The notes below the pieces were generated by a model. It was not told the DNA's origin and searched no databases. It worked only from the letters and a program-made list of their open reading frames with translations. This document shows, piece by piece, positions 33,990 to 45,662 of a stretch of 64,000 nucleotides of DNA (the stretch's first letter is position 1; each line of letters begins with the position of its first letter). This stretch comes from Littorina saxatilis. Taxonomy: Eukaryota; Mollusca; Gastropoda; Littorinimorpha; Littorinidae. The position numbers and the translations under genes were made by a program. The DNA is taken from assembly GCF_037325665.1 (NCBI RefSeq), contig NC_090253.1, forward strand, positions 39,688,236-39,752,235, written 5' to 3'.

Positions 33990-34723
33990 TATCAGTGTGA
34001 GTACCAGAGAGAGAATACTGGTATCAGAGTGAGTGACAGAGTGATAATGCTGGTATCAGAGTGAGTGACAGAGTGATAATGCTGGTATCAGAGTGAGTGA
34101 CAGAGTGAGAATGTTGGTATCAGTGTGAGTGCCAGAGAGAGAATGCTGGTGGCAGAGGGAGAATGGTGGAGCCATAGTTATTGCCGGAGTGGTGTGCCAG
34201 AGTGAGTGCCAGAGTGAGACTGGTGGTGTCAGAGTGAGTGCCAGAGTAAGACTGGTGGCGTTAGGTGAGTGCCAGAGTGAGACTGGTGGTGTTAGAGTGA
34301 GTGCCAGAGTGAGACTGGTGGTGTTAGGTGAGTGCCAGAGTGAGACTGGTGGTGTCAGAGTGAGTGCCAGAGTGAGACTGGTGGTGTCAGAGTGAGTGCC
34401 AGAGTGAGACTGGTGGTTCCAGATTGAGAAGAATGGTTCCAGAGTGAGTGCCAGAGTGAGATTGGTGGTTCCAGAGTGACAGTTGTGGTTCCAGATTAAG
34501 AAGAATGGTTCCAGAGTGAGTGCCAGAGTGAGAATGATTAGCGATCAGTGTCAGAGAATGGTAGTGCCAGAGTATTTCGTTTTACCACACATATCAAAAC
34601 GGACGTGATGATCGCTCAGTGGGCCAGGTACCGAGCCATGATTGTTGTTTCTTTCTTTAGTGAGCTATCGTTGATTGAGATCTTTGTAAACACTATTTTT
34701 ATCGTATCTTTCAAGCAAGCAAA

Positions 34724-34790
34724 GTGGCCGTGGGGATAATCAAAATCTGTGAAATCCCAAGTCGTGGGTTCGAATCCCACCCTGTTAAAC
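34724..34790 (+). other. tRNA-like relic
   Basis: GTGGCCGTGGGGATAATC resembles an A box and GGGTTCGAATCCC is an exact B box/T-arm. The 5' acceptor strand does not pair with the 3' side, so this is a SINE head or tRNA pseudogene and not a working tRNA. Confidence 0.5.
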
Positions 34791-34929
34791 ATTTATTTGT
34801 ATCTGTATGTGTGTCTGTGCTGTTGTGTTTGTGTGATAGTGGTGGTTCCAGACGTGTGTGTGTGTGTGTGTCTGTCTGTGTGTGGGTGTTGGTGTGAGAC
34901 ACCCTTAGCTGTTATCACATCCGTGAAGT

Positions 34930-35780
34930 AAGTTTTTGTTTGGTGGACATCTTATGCAAACTTGTTCAGCAGTTTCCTCATTGTGAAGAAGAACAAATTA
35001 TCATCACTTAAATTGTTCCTTTTTTTTAAAGTTTGATTTTTGTTGCGTTGAAATGGCGATAAAATGTGATGCATGTTTTTTAAGAGTGATAATGATGCTG
35101 CCAGAGTGACTGCCAGAGTGACTGCCAGAGCGAGTGCCAATTGTGTGAGATTTGTCGTGCGAGAGTGACTGACAGAGCTAAGACTCCAACGAAACTCACT
35201 GGTGTAAAACATATGAAATATTGTCGAGTTTAATTCGCCCTTTTCACGGTTTAAAGAGAATCATGCTGTCAAAACCCCTAATTTTTGTGAGTAGGTATTA
35301 ACAGGGACCTGTGACGTCATACCCAAATAATGCTCAAATCCTTTAAACCAATTGTTGAGCCGAAGAAAGGCAATTCTTCATATACCCATATGTTTCTGGC
35401 CTAAACACCTGTTTAACATGAGATCTGTAGCACTGAAGAAATATCCTCTCTTTGTAAACACGCCAGCCAAGGACGACTGCCAAAGGAATAGGCTTACGTA
35501 AACATGCCAATATCAAAGTAGTCACACCCCATACTTTCACCATTCTGAACAAACATTCTTACAACCAGAGGTCCAAACGCATGATTTGCGGTTCAGTCCA
35601 CGTAGAGTGAAATAATATTCAAATAGAACCTTTCAAAGAAAAGCAAGTTATATTCAAATAGTAAATAATAAACAAAAGTTATGACGTAAAACAGGAAAAA
35701 CGAATGATGCAACATTCGGATACTGATACAAAAGGTTTACGGGCCAGGGGATTACTTCCCTTGACCTATTAGACCTGCGC
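34930..35780. other. No gene seen
   Basis: AT-biased sequence with short remnants of the GAGTGCCAG minisatellite near 35,100. No splice-supported frame, RNA motif or recognised repeat found. Confidence 0.4.
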
Positions 35781-35787
35781 ATGCATA

Positions 35788-35978
35788 TGAGAGGGCAAAT
35801 GGGCCCAAACGGAGCGCTCATTTAAGGAGGGCGAAATAAGTGAGGGCGCCTAAAATGAGCGCTCAAGGATTGATTGGCTGGTAAAAATAGTTAGCCAATC
35901 AAATCACATTTCTTAAGATTCGCGCTCCAAAAAGGAGGGCGCAGTTTTTTTGGCGAGCTATAGATTCGCGCTCCAAAA
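35788..35978 (-). mobile_element. GCGCTC-rich repeat element, copy 1
   Basis: Contains GGGCCCAAACGGAGCGCTCA, AGTGAGGGCGCC, GGATTGATTGGCTGG and two GATTCGCGCTCC blocks. The same sequence occurs inverted at 45,001-45,160 and 45,663-45,900. Non-coding and rich in short inverted GAGCGC/GCGCTC words. Truncated on the right against the GGGGAAGGG element. Confidence 0.7.
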
Positions 35979-36641
35979 TGTTATATGTTAGTAGTGTTGA
36001 CCCCGAGATTCTACTGCAAACAGAAATTAATTGCAAAATCTCAAAGTATGTGTGAGTCCCCTAATATGGACCACCTTCAACAAATCGAAGAAAATAAAAG
36101 CTAAAGGCTATTTTCATTAATTCATTAAGAAACTTGTTGGAAATAACCTATAACTAGCCCTCGAGATTTAAAAAAAATATAACAAATAGTCTTCTTTTCG
36201 TGGAAGTTGATAATTTCACTTATTTTCACTCTGTTTTTGACTTGCTTCTTTAGTTTCCTGGTGTGCTTCGAATAATGCTCTCATCAATCTGAAACAGATA
36301 AATCTTAAGCATAAATCTAAAGCATAGTTTAATTAGTCTGACTTGCCCACCAAGTTGTATCATACTATTTTGAAGTATTGGGGGCTGTTTACAGTGATTC
36401 GAGAAGGCCGCTTCATTGGTCCATATTAGGCGCCCAGGCTCCTAATATGGACCATTTGTATTTTTTTCTGTATTTAATTTGTGCTGAATATCGATCAAAG
36501 CTATTACACTGTAATTAGGCCTAACGGTTCATCTAAGAGAGAAGGACTACCAAACACAAAATGAAACTTTTCTGCAAGAAAACAGCCTAGTTATCAGCAT
36601 GAAACAAAAAGTGGTTCATATTAGTAGCCCTTCCCCTAATG
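35979..36641 (-). mobile_element. GGGGAAGGG inverted-repeat element, truncated copy
   Basis: Right end AGCCCTTCCCCTA at 36,641 matches the terminal repeat of the complete element at 58,346-59,276. Inside are repeated CTCCTAATATGGACC words. The left terminal repeat is missing; the copy abuts the GCGCTC-rich element. Non-coding. Confidence 0.7.
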
Positions 36642-36771
36642 CATAGAATGAACATGTTTCTGTACATGTTTCTAACGAAATAAAATATACACGCGCACCC
36701 CCCCCCCCCCTCCCCCCAACACAAACACATACACATACTGATTGACTCCCAAGAACACAGACACACATATA

Positions 36772-38035
36772 TCTATATATATATACGACTTGTGTCTGTC
36801 TGTCTGTCTGTCTGTCTGTGTGTGTGTGCACGATGCACGGCCAAAGTTCTCGATGGATCTGCTTCAAATTTGGTGGGCATATTCAGGTACACCCGGGACA
36901 GGACACAACCTGGTCGATATTTCAACACGTGCTCTTAGCGCGCAGCGCTGAACCGATTTCGGTTCCACCTCAGCTACCCGGGCCCCCATACCGACACACC
37001 AAAGCCGCTAGACCACATCACAACGCCAAAGTTCTCGGTGGATCTTTTTTAAATTTGGATACCGTATTCAGCTACACCCCGGACACAATATCATCGATGA
37101 GATATTTCAACACGTGCTCTCAGCGCGCAGCGCTGAACCGATTTTGGTTTTTCTGTTCATTTCACCATTCCCAGTAACTCTTCCTTATCTTCTCCAGTGT
37201 TTTGCGTTTATCTCCCTTCCTTCGTGTGGCTTCAATCCCTATTCCCGTTTCTACGTTACTATTTTTAGAATGTCACTGCGCTGTCCAGAACGCTTCCCTT
37301 GCACCCGTAAGTTGTTCTTACTGTCAAAGTGAAAAGGTCGAATCAATTTATAGCCACGCGAAAAATACACTGTCACCTATCTCTATATATTTATATATAT
37401 ATATATTTATAGATATAGATATACATATATATATACGGCTTCTCTGTGTGTGTGTGTGTTTGTGTGTGTGTGTAAGCAACACCTGTGGATTATAGAGTTC
37501 TGTTTGTGATGGGGTCTAGCGGCTTTTGTCTGTCTGTATTGCAGAGTGACGTTAAATAAACGATTTTATCATCATCTGTCTGTATGTTCTGGCATTTGAG
37601 AAGCCACAACAGATAATATAGGGCTAAGAAATAAGCTCTAAAATTCTCAATCCCGTTTGACAGGACTTCGCATTCAAAGGTGATTGTGGTGAACCGCCAC
37701 GCTGTCTGTCTCTGTCTCGCGATTCACCCCGTTTATCTCCCTTCCTTCGCGTGGCTTCAATCCATATTCCCGTTTCTACGTTACTATTTTTAGAATGTCA
37801 CTGCGCTGTCCAGAACGCTTCCCTTGCACCCGTAAGTTGTTCTTACTGTCAAAGTGAAAAGGTCGAATCAATTTAAAGCCACGCGAAAAATACACTGTCA
37901 CCTATCTCTATATATTTATAGATATACATATATATATATATACGGCTTCTGTGTGTGTGTGTGTGTGTGTGTGTGTAAGCAACACCTGTGGATTATAGAG
38001 TTCTGTTTGTGATGGGGTCTAGCGGCTTTTGTCTG
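36772..38035 (+). mobile_element. Helitron-type non-autonomous element, 3'-truncated by the LINE
   Basis: Begins TCTATATATATATACGACTT like the complete Helitrons at 42,650 and 44,095. It carries GATGCACGGCCAAAGTTCTC, paired GCGCGCAGCGCTGAACC blocks, and an internal tandem duplication of about 525 bp (from about 37,205 and 37,738). The 3' hairpin and CTAG end are absent because the sequence switches to LINE ORF1 near 38,036. Confidence 0.75.
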
Positions 38036-39391
38036 AAGACCTTGATAAACTTCAACAATCTCTCGAGAAAGTAAAATCTCTTCAGCGGTTAAAAAACCAG
38101 AAGGGGGAACTTACTCAAGCTGTCAAAATCACTTTTTTAAAGAAAACGCTACCAGATACAGTGAAGATAGCTTCTGCATATGGGATGTATTTAGCTTCAC
38201 TTAGTGAAGATAGTGAAAACCTTCTTTGCTGTAGAACCCTATGTGGCCCCAGTCAGAAGGTGTACTAAGTGCCAGAGATTGGGACATGGCTCCAAACAAT
38301 GTAAAGCCAGACAAGACAAATGCCCAAGATGCGGTCAAAAGAAAGACCACCCAGTTGACAACTGTCCAAATGACAAACACTGCCTAAACTGTGGCGGTCC
38401 CCACTCGGCAGCTTACTTAGGCTGTCCTGAGCTAGTGCTCCGAAGAACAGCAAACAAAATCCGAGCAGCTAAATACATCCCATATGCAGAAGCTATAAGA
38501 AAAGCAAAGTTTGAAATAATGAAAAAACAAAAGAAAGACCCAGATACATCTAATGACTCTGATTCAGAAGTCGATGAGTGCTGGGTGCTGAAAATGGCAG
38601 GGGGGAAAAGTGCTCCTCGCGGTGCCAGCAAAGCAAAGAGAAACCTGGCTACCTCCCCAGCTTTCGTGGCTGAGATTGAAAAGCAGGATTACAGCACTGT
38701 CTGGCCAGAACCAACAACAAGCCGCATACGCACAGGAAATCAAGGCGGACCAAGCAACCCTCGAAGTGAAAACCCCATTCCAGAACAAAATATTGCCCTC
38801 CAGAGACCTGGACAAAGAACTGACATAAACCCTATTAATAAGGAGTCTACTGTTGCCCAGAAACTAAAATCAACACACAATGTAAAAAAGGCCCCCACAA
38901 AAGCAGCAGACAAAACAAAGACAAACAAACAGCCAACAACAAACAATGAAAAAAAGGTTGCTGATGCAGAATCTCAAACTTACCCCACACACGATTATGA
39001 TGACTTGTTCATGGATGAACCAAAGTTGATGATTGTTGAGGAAGATGAAACACAAAACACACCAAAACCACAGTCCGAAGACTGCCTTAGACAACATATT
39101 TTAAAAGAAAGCTATGCTAAGATGAAGATGATGAGCGCCGAGAACTGCGGTGAGGTGTTCAAATTCGTCACTGGCATCCTAGCTGCACTTATTGAAGCAA
39201 AAACGAATGAAAGCCCCGAAAATGTTCTGACACTTCTGACAGGGCTATATACTGAAATATTTAAGCCAAAGGAAAATCCAACTCCACCAGCCTTAAATAA
39301 GATACTTACCACTCAATGCGCTCTTCTCGGCATTCAGGGAGGCAGATCTGTAACAGAGTCTCAACCCCTTGACAACACAATGACATCATAG
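38036..39391 (+). pseudogene. LINE ORF1 (gag-like, zinc knuckles)
   Basis: RNA-binding ORF1 protein. The first part (38,036-38,268) encodes LKNQKGELTQAVKITF, a region before the knuckles. The reading moves to another frame between about 38,205 and 38,268 and runs to 39,391. Three CCHC-type knuckles follow: CTKCQRLGHGSKQC, CPRCGQKKDHPVDNC and CLNCGGPHSAAYLGC. The tail is acidic and K/T-rich. In the intact family this protein packages LINE RNA. The native start is missing. 48 bp separate it from ORF2. Confidence 0.8.
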
Positions 39392-39438
39392 AGAGTTGAG
39401 GGGCAGATCAAACGGTCACATCAGACTTTAGGTTTTCT

Positions 39439-41930
39439 GTGATTGAAATGGATTCCAGAGTAAATATACTGCAGTGGAACTGTCGTTCCCTTAACACTGC
39501 TCTACCGTACCTTATTAATTATCTTAACCAAAACAACATGTTCAATGTATTATTGATACAGTCCCCACTCTGTCATGCGGGAAAACTCCCCTTCATATCT
39601 GGTTTCTTTTACCCACCCGTCACAGATTATCAGGTTGATGATACGAGCGGAGCACAAACTATCAAGTACACAGTAACCTATGTCAGAGACAATCTGAAGT
39701 ACAATGTTCACCCAACCCCTGTTCCGGCCGACACAAAAATACATTCAAACCTAACCTAGTTGAACTTCTGCTGAATGATGGCCCATCCATCTTCCTATTA
39801 AACATATATAACAGAAACATTACCAAAGGCCCGATTTTCAGCTGGCTCCCAGAGCTCGACGGAAGACGCACCTGGGTGATCGGAGGAGATGTTAATGGCC
39901 GAAACCCCCTGTGGGATGCCAACTTCCCCGATCAGACATGTGCCGTGGGAAAGAGCCTTGCCACCTATATAACGCAATCAAATGTGTACTTACTAAATGA
40001 CGGATCAGCAACCAGAATACCCGATATCTCAAACCAACACCCCTCCGCCATTGACATAACCTTGGTTAGTCCCACTCTCGGATTAACAACGGACTGGTGC
40101 GTTGTGTCAGATAAATTAAAAAGCGACCACTTACCAATCATGATATCCATTATTGGGAAATCACCACACACAGAGCCAGGTCCAAAAGCCTTAAAATACA
40201 ATTATAAAAAGGCAGACTGGGCAGTTTTCAAGGACGCTGTCACTAAGTCTGCAGATGCACATACCCTCTTGGATGGCAATCCAGAGTCCCAAGAAAGTAT
40301 CGACAACAAATATAAACAGCTAAGATCAAACCTGCTGAATGCAATGGAATTGTCAATCCCCAAAACAAAACCTTTTATCGGACCCAGCAGAACTGATCAG
40401 AGCCCATGGTGGACAGAAGAATGCAGAACAGCCATCAGGTTAAAAAGAACTGCAAAAGAGAAGTATGATCGCTTCAGGTCTGCACAAAACCACAACAATA
40501 TGAAATCAACTGAAGAACAATGTGACAAAACTATAGACAAAGCAAAAAAAGAATATTTTGAAAACATGTCCAGCAAAGTGAGCGATTACAGAGATGCTGG
40601 AAAAATTTGGACCAAAATAAGGAAATTCAAATGCAGACACAAGCAGGCTGAACGTCCTCTTATGCACGAAGGAAAAAAATATGAAAGCCTTCCTGAAAAA
40701 GCAGAACTGTTTGCAGATATTTTTGCAGCAGCAAGCCAAACAGATAAACTGTTATGTGAGCAGGAACTCTTCCGTAAGAAGTGGGAGGATAAACATGACT
40801 TAAACGACCCAGAACTCAACCCTTCCTTAAAAATAAATGCTCCCTTATCCATTCAAGAACTGAAAACGGCTATAGCATCGGTGACAAAAGTCCGATCCGC
40901 CTGTGGTTCTGATCCAATAAACTATCAGGTCATACAACATTTACCAAACCAAGGATTAAATCTTTTACTGGATTTTTATTCAACATGCTGGAAGTCTGGC
41001 CTGATTCCCACAGCTTGGAAAGAGGCTGTTGTGATCCCCATTTTAAAGCCTGGAAAACCAAGAGCTGACCCTTCCAACTGGCGCCCTATATCTCTGACCT
41101 CCCATCTGAGCAAAATCTATGAAAGAATACTAAAATCCAGACTAGAAGATGAAATGGAAAGAAAAAAGGTAATACCCCTGTGTCAAGCCGGTTTCCGTCG
41201 AGGCAGGGGTGTCTCGGATCACATTGTAAAACTGTCCTCCAAAATTAAGAAAGCTCTCTCACGCAAGAAGTCTCTCTTTGCTGTCTTTTTTGACATCAAA
41301 AAAGCCTACGATACAGTATGGCACCAACGATTGTTGTTCAAATTGAAGCAATTAGGCATCAGTGGTAATATGTTTCAATACATAAAAAGCTTTCTACTGA
41401 ACAGATCCTTTCAAACTGATTATAAAGGTGCCAAATCATCCACTCGCAAAGTTGACATGGGAGTGCCACAGGGCTCAGTTATAGCACCACTGCTTTTTAG
41501 CATTATGCTGCATGACATATCAACAATTAAAACACATGGAGCCGAACTGACGATTTATGCGGATGATATTGCTCTATGCAAAGAGTATCAAAACAAAACC
41601 TATAAAACAGAACACAAATTCTCTAAAGAGTGGCAAACAGCCATAGATAACATTGCGAACTATATGCGGGAGAATGGCTTCACTCTCTCTGCCGAGAAAA
41701 CTGTATTCGTTGTCTTTACAAACCGAAAACTGGAAGATAGAGAAAAGATACAGTTCTCAATAGATAAATCTGTTGTCTCACCCAGTCAGCAGGTGAAATA
41801 TCTGGGCGTACTTTTCACCTCAAATGGACTATGGACTGCTCACTTAAAGTATCTTTTAAGCAAAGCAAATAAAACCATCAACCTTCTTAAAATACTGGCT
41901 GCCCAACCATTAAAAAAACTATTAGAGTAA
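39439..41930 (+). pseudogene. LINE ORF2 (endonuclease and reverse transcriptase)
   Basis: Starts MDSRVNILQWNCRSLN, the APE endonuclease N-terminus. The usual LQE-type catalytic segment reads LLIQSP, so the expected Glu appears to be Gln. The frame breaks at about 39,760 and resumes in another frame by 39,876 with GGDVNGRNPLW, SAIDITLVSP and SDHLPI, the remaining endonuclease motifs. RT motifs follow: ILKPGKPRADPSNWRPISL, FDIKKAYDTVWH, GVPQGSVIAPLLFS, YADDIALC and KYLGVLF. It ends at 41,930, short of the normal C-terminal region. Not expected to be active. Confidence 0.85.
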
Positions 41931-41993
41931 AATTAAACATTAAAACGTTCATAATAAACAATAGTAAACAAGAATTAAAAAAACAAATAGAAC

Positions 41994-42052
41994 GCCCATG
42001 CCGGGAATCGAACCCGGATCATTTTGGCCATGGACTCTCTCTTGTAATGGGC
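41994..42052 (-). other. tRNA-like relic lacking a D arm
   Basis: Minus strand: GCCCAT at one end pairs with ATGGGC at the other, and the T-arm CCGGGTTCGATTCCCGG is perfect. Only about 59 nt separate the ends, too short for a cytosolic tRNA. Likely a tRNA-derived head or degenerate tRNA. The GCCCAT word also belongs to the palindromic cluster, so part of the pairing may be chance. Confidence 0.35.
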
Positions 42053-42250
42053 AGCGTTTTGCCGATTACGTGAAATGGGCAAACATTTTGCCGATTTCGC
42101 GAATTCGCAATTGCCGATTCCGCGTAATGGGCAACAATTTTGCCCATTTCGCGTAATCGGCAAAACGCTGCCCAATACGTGAAATCGGCAGCGTTTTGCC
42201 AAAATCGCGTAAAGGCTTCTAAAATTTGCCCATTTTGCGAAATCGGCAGC
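42040..42250. repeat. Palindromic word cluster (GGCAGCGTTTTGCC), block 1
   Basis: Built from a few words on both strands: GGCAGCGTTTTGCC, AATGGGCA, AATCGGCA and TTCGCG. A 22-bp sequence at 42,051-42,072 (starting GCAGCGTTTTGCC, ending ATTACG) recurs as an inverted copy near 42,152-42,173, so a large hairpin is possible. No coding content. Confidence 0.75.
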
Positions 42251-42499
42251 CACTTTTTGGTTTTAAAGTTCTCAAATGCTTGGGATATCATCACACTTAG
42301 ACAACTAGATACTCGAATGGATATATATTGCAATAATCGATGTTATGGCAAGTTACTGCATAAAGTGTAGTTTTCGTGCATTTCTGGAGTTATGCTCGAC
42401 ACAGACCGACATAGACCATACAAAACATAGTGGGGAGGTAAAGCAATGTTAATGCAATGTTATGGTGACACAAAAAGTAACAGACTTTTCTGTCGCTTT

Positions 42500-42640
42500 T
42501 GCGAAATGGGAAAATTTTAGAAGCCTTTCTGCATTTTCGGCAAAACGCTGCCGATTTCACGTAATGGGCAGCGTTTTGCCGAAAACGCGAAATGGGCAAA
42601 AATGTTGCCGATTCCGCGAATTCGGCAATTCCGTGAATTT
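42500..42640. repeat. Palindromic word cluster, block 2
   Basis: Same vocabulary as block 1. GGCAAAACGCTGCC and GGCAGCGTTTTGCC lie side by side as an inverted repeat near 42,540-42,580. The 250 bp between the blocks looks ordinary. Confidence 0.7.
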
Positions 42641-42649
42641 GGCACGACA

Positions 42650-44088
42650 TCTATATATATATACGACTTGTGTCTGTCTGTCTGTGTATCTGTCTGTGTG
42701 TCTGTCTGAGAGTTCGCGATGCACGGCCAAAGTTCTCGATGGATCTGCTTCAAATTTGGTGGGCATATTCAGGTAGACCCGGGACAGGACACAACCTGGT
42801 CGATATTTCAACACGTGCTCTCAGCGCGCAGCGCTGAACCGATTATGGTTCCACCTCAGCTACCCGGGCCCCCATACCGACACACCAAAGCCGCTACACC
42901 ACATCACAACGCCAAAGTTCTCGGTGGATCTTTTTCAAATTTGGATACCGTATTCAGCTACACCCCGGACACAATATCATCGATGAGATATTTCAACACG
43001 TGCTCTCAGCGCGCAGCGCTGAACCGATTTTGGTTTTTGTGTTCATTTCACCATTATAAGTAACTCTTCCTTATCTTCTCCAGTGTCTTGCGTTTATCTC
43101 CCTTCCTTCGTGTGGCTTCAATCCATATTTCCGTTTGTAAGTTACTATTTTTAGAATGTCACTGCGCTGTCCACAACGCTTCCCTTGCACCCGTAAGTTG
43201 TTCTTACTGTCAAAGTGAAACGGTCGAATCAATTTATAGCCACGCGAAAAATACACTCTCACCTATCTCTATATATTTATAGATATAGATATACATATAT
43301 ATATACGGCTTCTCTGTGTGTGTGTGTGTGTTTGTGTGTGTGTGTGGGCAAAAACCTGTGTATTGTAGAGTTCTGTTTGTGATGTGGTCTAGCGGCTTTT
43401 GTCTGTCTGTATGTTCTGGCATTTGAGAAGCCACAGCAGATAATATAGGGCTAAGAAATAAGCTCTAAAATTCTTAATCCCGTTTGACAGGACTTCGCCT
43501 TCAAAGGTGATTGTGGTGAACCGCCACGCTGTCTGTCTCTGTCTCGCGATTCACCCCGGCGAATTCACCATTCCCAGTAACTCTTCCTTATCTTCTCCAG
43601 TGTTTTGCGCCTTCGTGTGGCTTCAATCCATATTCCCGTTTCTAAGTTACTATTTTTAGAATGTCACTGCGCTGTCCAGAACGCTTCCCTTGCACCCGTA
43701 AGTTGTTCTTACTGTCAAAGTGAAAAGGTCGAATCAATTTATAGCCACGCGAAAAATACACTGTCACCTATCTCTATATATTTATAGATATAGATATACA
43801 TATATATATATACGGCTTCTCTGTGTGTGTGTGTGTTTGTGTGTGTGTGTGGGCAAAAACCTGTGGATTGTAGAGTTCTGTTTGTGATGGGGTCTAGCGG
43901 TTTTTGTCTGTCTGTATGTTCTGGCATTTGAGAAGCCACAGCAGATAATATAGGGCTACTAAGAAATAAGCTCTAAAATTCTCAATCCCGTTTGACAGGA
44001 CTTCGCCTTCAAAGGTGATTGTGATTAACCGCCACGCTGTCTGTCTCTGTCTCGCGATTCACCCCGGCGAAGCCGGGTATTCCTCTAG
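42650..44088 (+). mobile_element. Helitron, non-autonomous, complete ends (1,439 bp)
   Basis: 5' end TC (TCTATATATATATACGACTT) preceded by A at 42,649. 3' end CTAG at 44,085-44,088 followed by T, with the GC-rich hairpin CCCGGCGAAGCCGGG just before. Insertion between A and T without duplication is the Helitron hallmark. Body as in the copy at 36,772, with an internal tandem duplication of about 515 bp (from about 43,093 and 43,605). No Rep/helicase coding. Confidence 0.85.
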
Positions 44089-44094
44089 TATATA

Positions 44095-44503
44095 TCTATA
44101 TATATATACGACTTGTGTCTGTGTGTGTGTCTGTGTCTTCGCGATGCACGGCCAAAGTTCTCGATGGATCTGCTTCAAATTTGGTGGGCTTATTCACAGA
44201 GACCCCGGACACAACCTGATCGATGAGATATTTCAACACGTGCTCTCAGCGCGCAGCGCTGAACCGATTTTCGTTTTTCACTGCACGTTACTATTTTTAG
44301 ATCTCCCTTCCTTCGTGCGCCGGCGTCAATCCATATTCCCGTTTGTACGTTACTATATTTAGAAGGTCACTGCACGTTACTATTTTTAGATCTCCCTTCC
44401 TTCGTGCGCCGGCGATGCCGGCGTACACCCGGCAAAGCCGGGTCCCCGGCGACGGCCGGGTATTCGGCTCTACTTCTTCCCGGCGAAGCGGGTAATCATC
44501 TAG
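44095..44503 (+). mobile_element. Short Helitron placed directly after the first (409 bp)
   Basis: 5' TC at 44,095-44,096 after A; 3' CTAG at 44,500-44,503 before T. GCCGG/CCGGC hairpin words precede the end. It shares its first 180 bp or so with the preceding Helitron but lacks the internal duplications. Only six bases (44,089-44,094, TATATA) separate the two. Confidence 0.8.
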
Positions 44504-45000
44504 TATATATATATATATATATTTATCGTGCTTTGTTATCAGTAACTCAAAGAAGGCAGATTCTTTTATTGTCGGTATTTTCCCAAACACACACACACAC
44601 ACACACACACATCAACCTCTCACTGATACACACTACCCACATATCCTACCTAAACCCCTCACTGATGTATATATTCATAAGCGCACATACACACATACAC
44701 ACGCACACACACATACAAACACACGCACATCACAATTGTCGAACCACGGCCATGAATAAGGCGCACTACACTGACAGTAAATAGATCAATGATTATCAAC
44801 ACAAACGATCCCGACTTCTTGGTCTTCTGGTGGAATTTTTTAATTTGTTTACAAACACTTTGAGATCACCGTTACATCTAGCCGGGGTGTCTTTAAAACT
44901 GTGTTCTCGTGAAGCCATGGTGGCAAGCAATGACTATGGTCTCCGTTCCGACAATGTTTCCATTGCAAGTTTTTTACCGACTCGCGATCCAAACATGCGG
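44504..45000. other. Microsatellite-rich spacer, no gene seen
   Basis: (AT)n after 44,504, CACACA near 44,585-44,610 and CACATACACAC around 44,685-44,730, then unremarkable sequence. No supported coding region. Confidence 0.5.
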
Positions 45001-45160
45001 GCGCAATAAATGCGCGTGCATCTACAGAAATTGATAACTATTTTTACCAGCCAATCAATCCTTAACTTGAGCGCTCATTTTAGGCGCCCTCACTTATTTC
45101 GCCCTCCTTAAATGAGCGCTCCGTTTGGGCCTATTTGCCCCATAACGATAAGCTGCGCCC
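45001..45160 (+). mobile_element. GCGCTC-rich repeat element, copy 2
   Basis: Opposite orientation to the copy at 35,788. Contains CCAGCCAATCAATCCTTAAC, GAGCGCTCATTTTAGGCGCC and AAATGAGCGCTCCGTTTGGG. Tandem with copy 3; the pair is now separated by a retroposon inserted at 45,160. Confidence 0.7.
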
Positions 45161-45662
45161 CCTCGCGCCCCCTAATTGGCGTAGAGGCGCGTCCCCCGGG
45201 TGGTGGATGGGGGAGCCTTCTCTACTAACTTCTGAGAGAAGGTCGCATCACTCTCGATGCCGTGAACCTAATTAGGATCTTTTTCTTGTTTCTTCTCTAT
45301 TTCTGCCTCCCCAAAGTCCTTTTACTTTCCTTTTCTCACCCATAAAATTCTTCACTTATTACCCTTGTTAAGTGGTTCTTGTATAGAATATAGTCAATGT
45401 TTGTAAAGATTTTAGTCAAGCAGTATGTAAGAAATGTTTAGTCCTTTGTACTGGAAACTTGCATTCTCCCAGTAAGGTCATATATTGTACTACGTTGCAA
45501 GCCCCTGGAGCAATTTTTTGATTAGTGCTTTTGTGAACAAGAAACACTTAACAAGTGGCTCTATCTCATCTCCCCCCTTTACCTATCCCATCTCCCCCCT
45601 TTCCCTCGTTGCGATATAACCTTCGTGGTTGAAAACGACGTTAAACACCAAATAAAGAAAAG
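45161..45662 (+). mobile_element. Retroposon with 11-bp target duplication
   Basis: Flanked by AAGCTGCGCCC at 45,150-45,160 and 45,663-45,673. Ends GCGATATAACCTTCGTGG, then GAAAACGACGTTAAACACC and AAATAAAGAAAAG. Contains ATTTTTTGATTAGTGCTTTT and a CCATCTCCCCCC tract. No open frame, so it is either a 5'-truncated LINE 3' UTR or a SINE. The 20.6-kb and 31.2-kb fragments belong to the same family. Confidence 0.85.

Larger units (their letters stand above)
32380..34560. repeat. GAGTGCCAGAGTGAG minisatellite, interrupted
   Basis: Irregular 15- to 33-bp units such as GTGCCAGAGTGAGACTGGTG, and a GGTATCAGAGTGAGTGACAG variant around 33.0-34.1 kb. The array is split by a retroposon tail (33,108-33,540) and a SINE (33,681-33,989). 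The unit around 34,200-34,420 is the most regular. Open frames here are repeat-derived. Confidence 0.85.
38036..41940 (+). mobile_element. I-group-type LINE, truncated at both ends and decayed
   Basis: Two-ORF non-LTR retrotransposon. ORF1 has three zinc knuckles; ORF2 has an APE-type endonuclease followed by RT. The 5' end starts inside ORF1 and the 3' end stops soon after the RT, with no further C-terminal region or tail. Both ORFs are frame-broken. ORF1 architecture and RT blocks (GFRRGRGVSDHIVK, FFDIKKAYDTVWH, YADDIALC) suit the I/Nimb or jockey groups; I lean to the Nimb (Nimbus-like) lineage known from gastropods. Confidence 0.8.

Noticed and set aside
41994-42052. Functional tRNA gene
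   Set aside because: The T-arm and acceptor pair, but it is about 59 nt and lacks a D arm.
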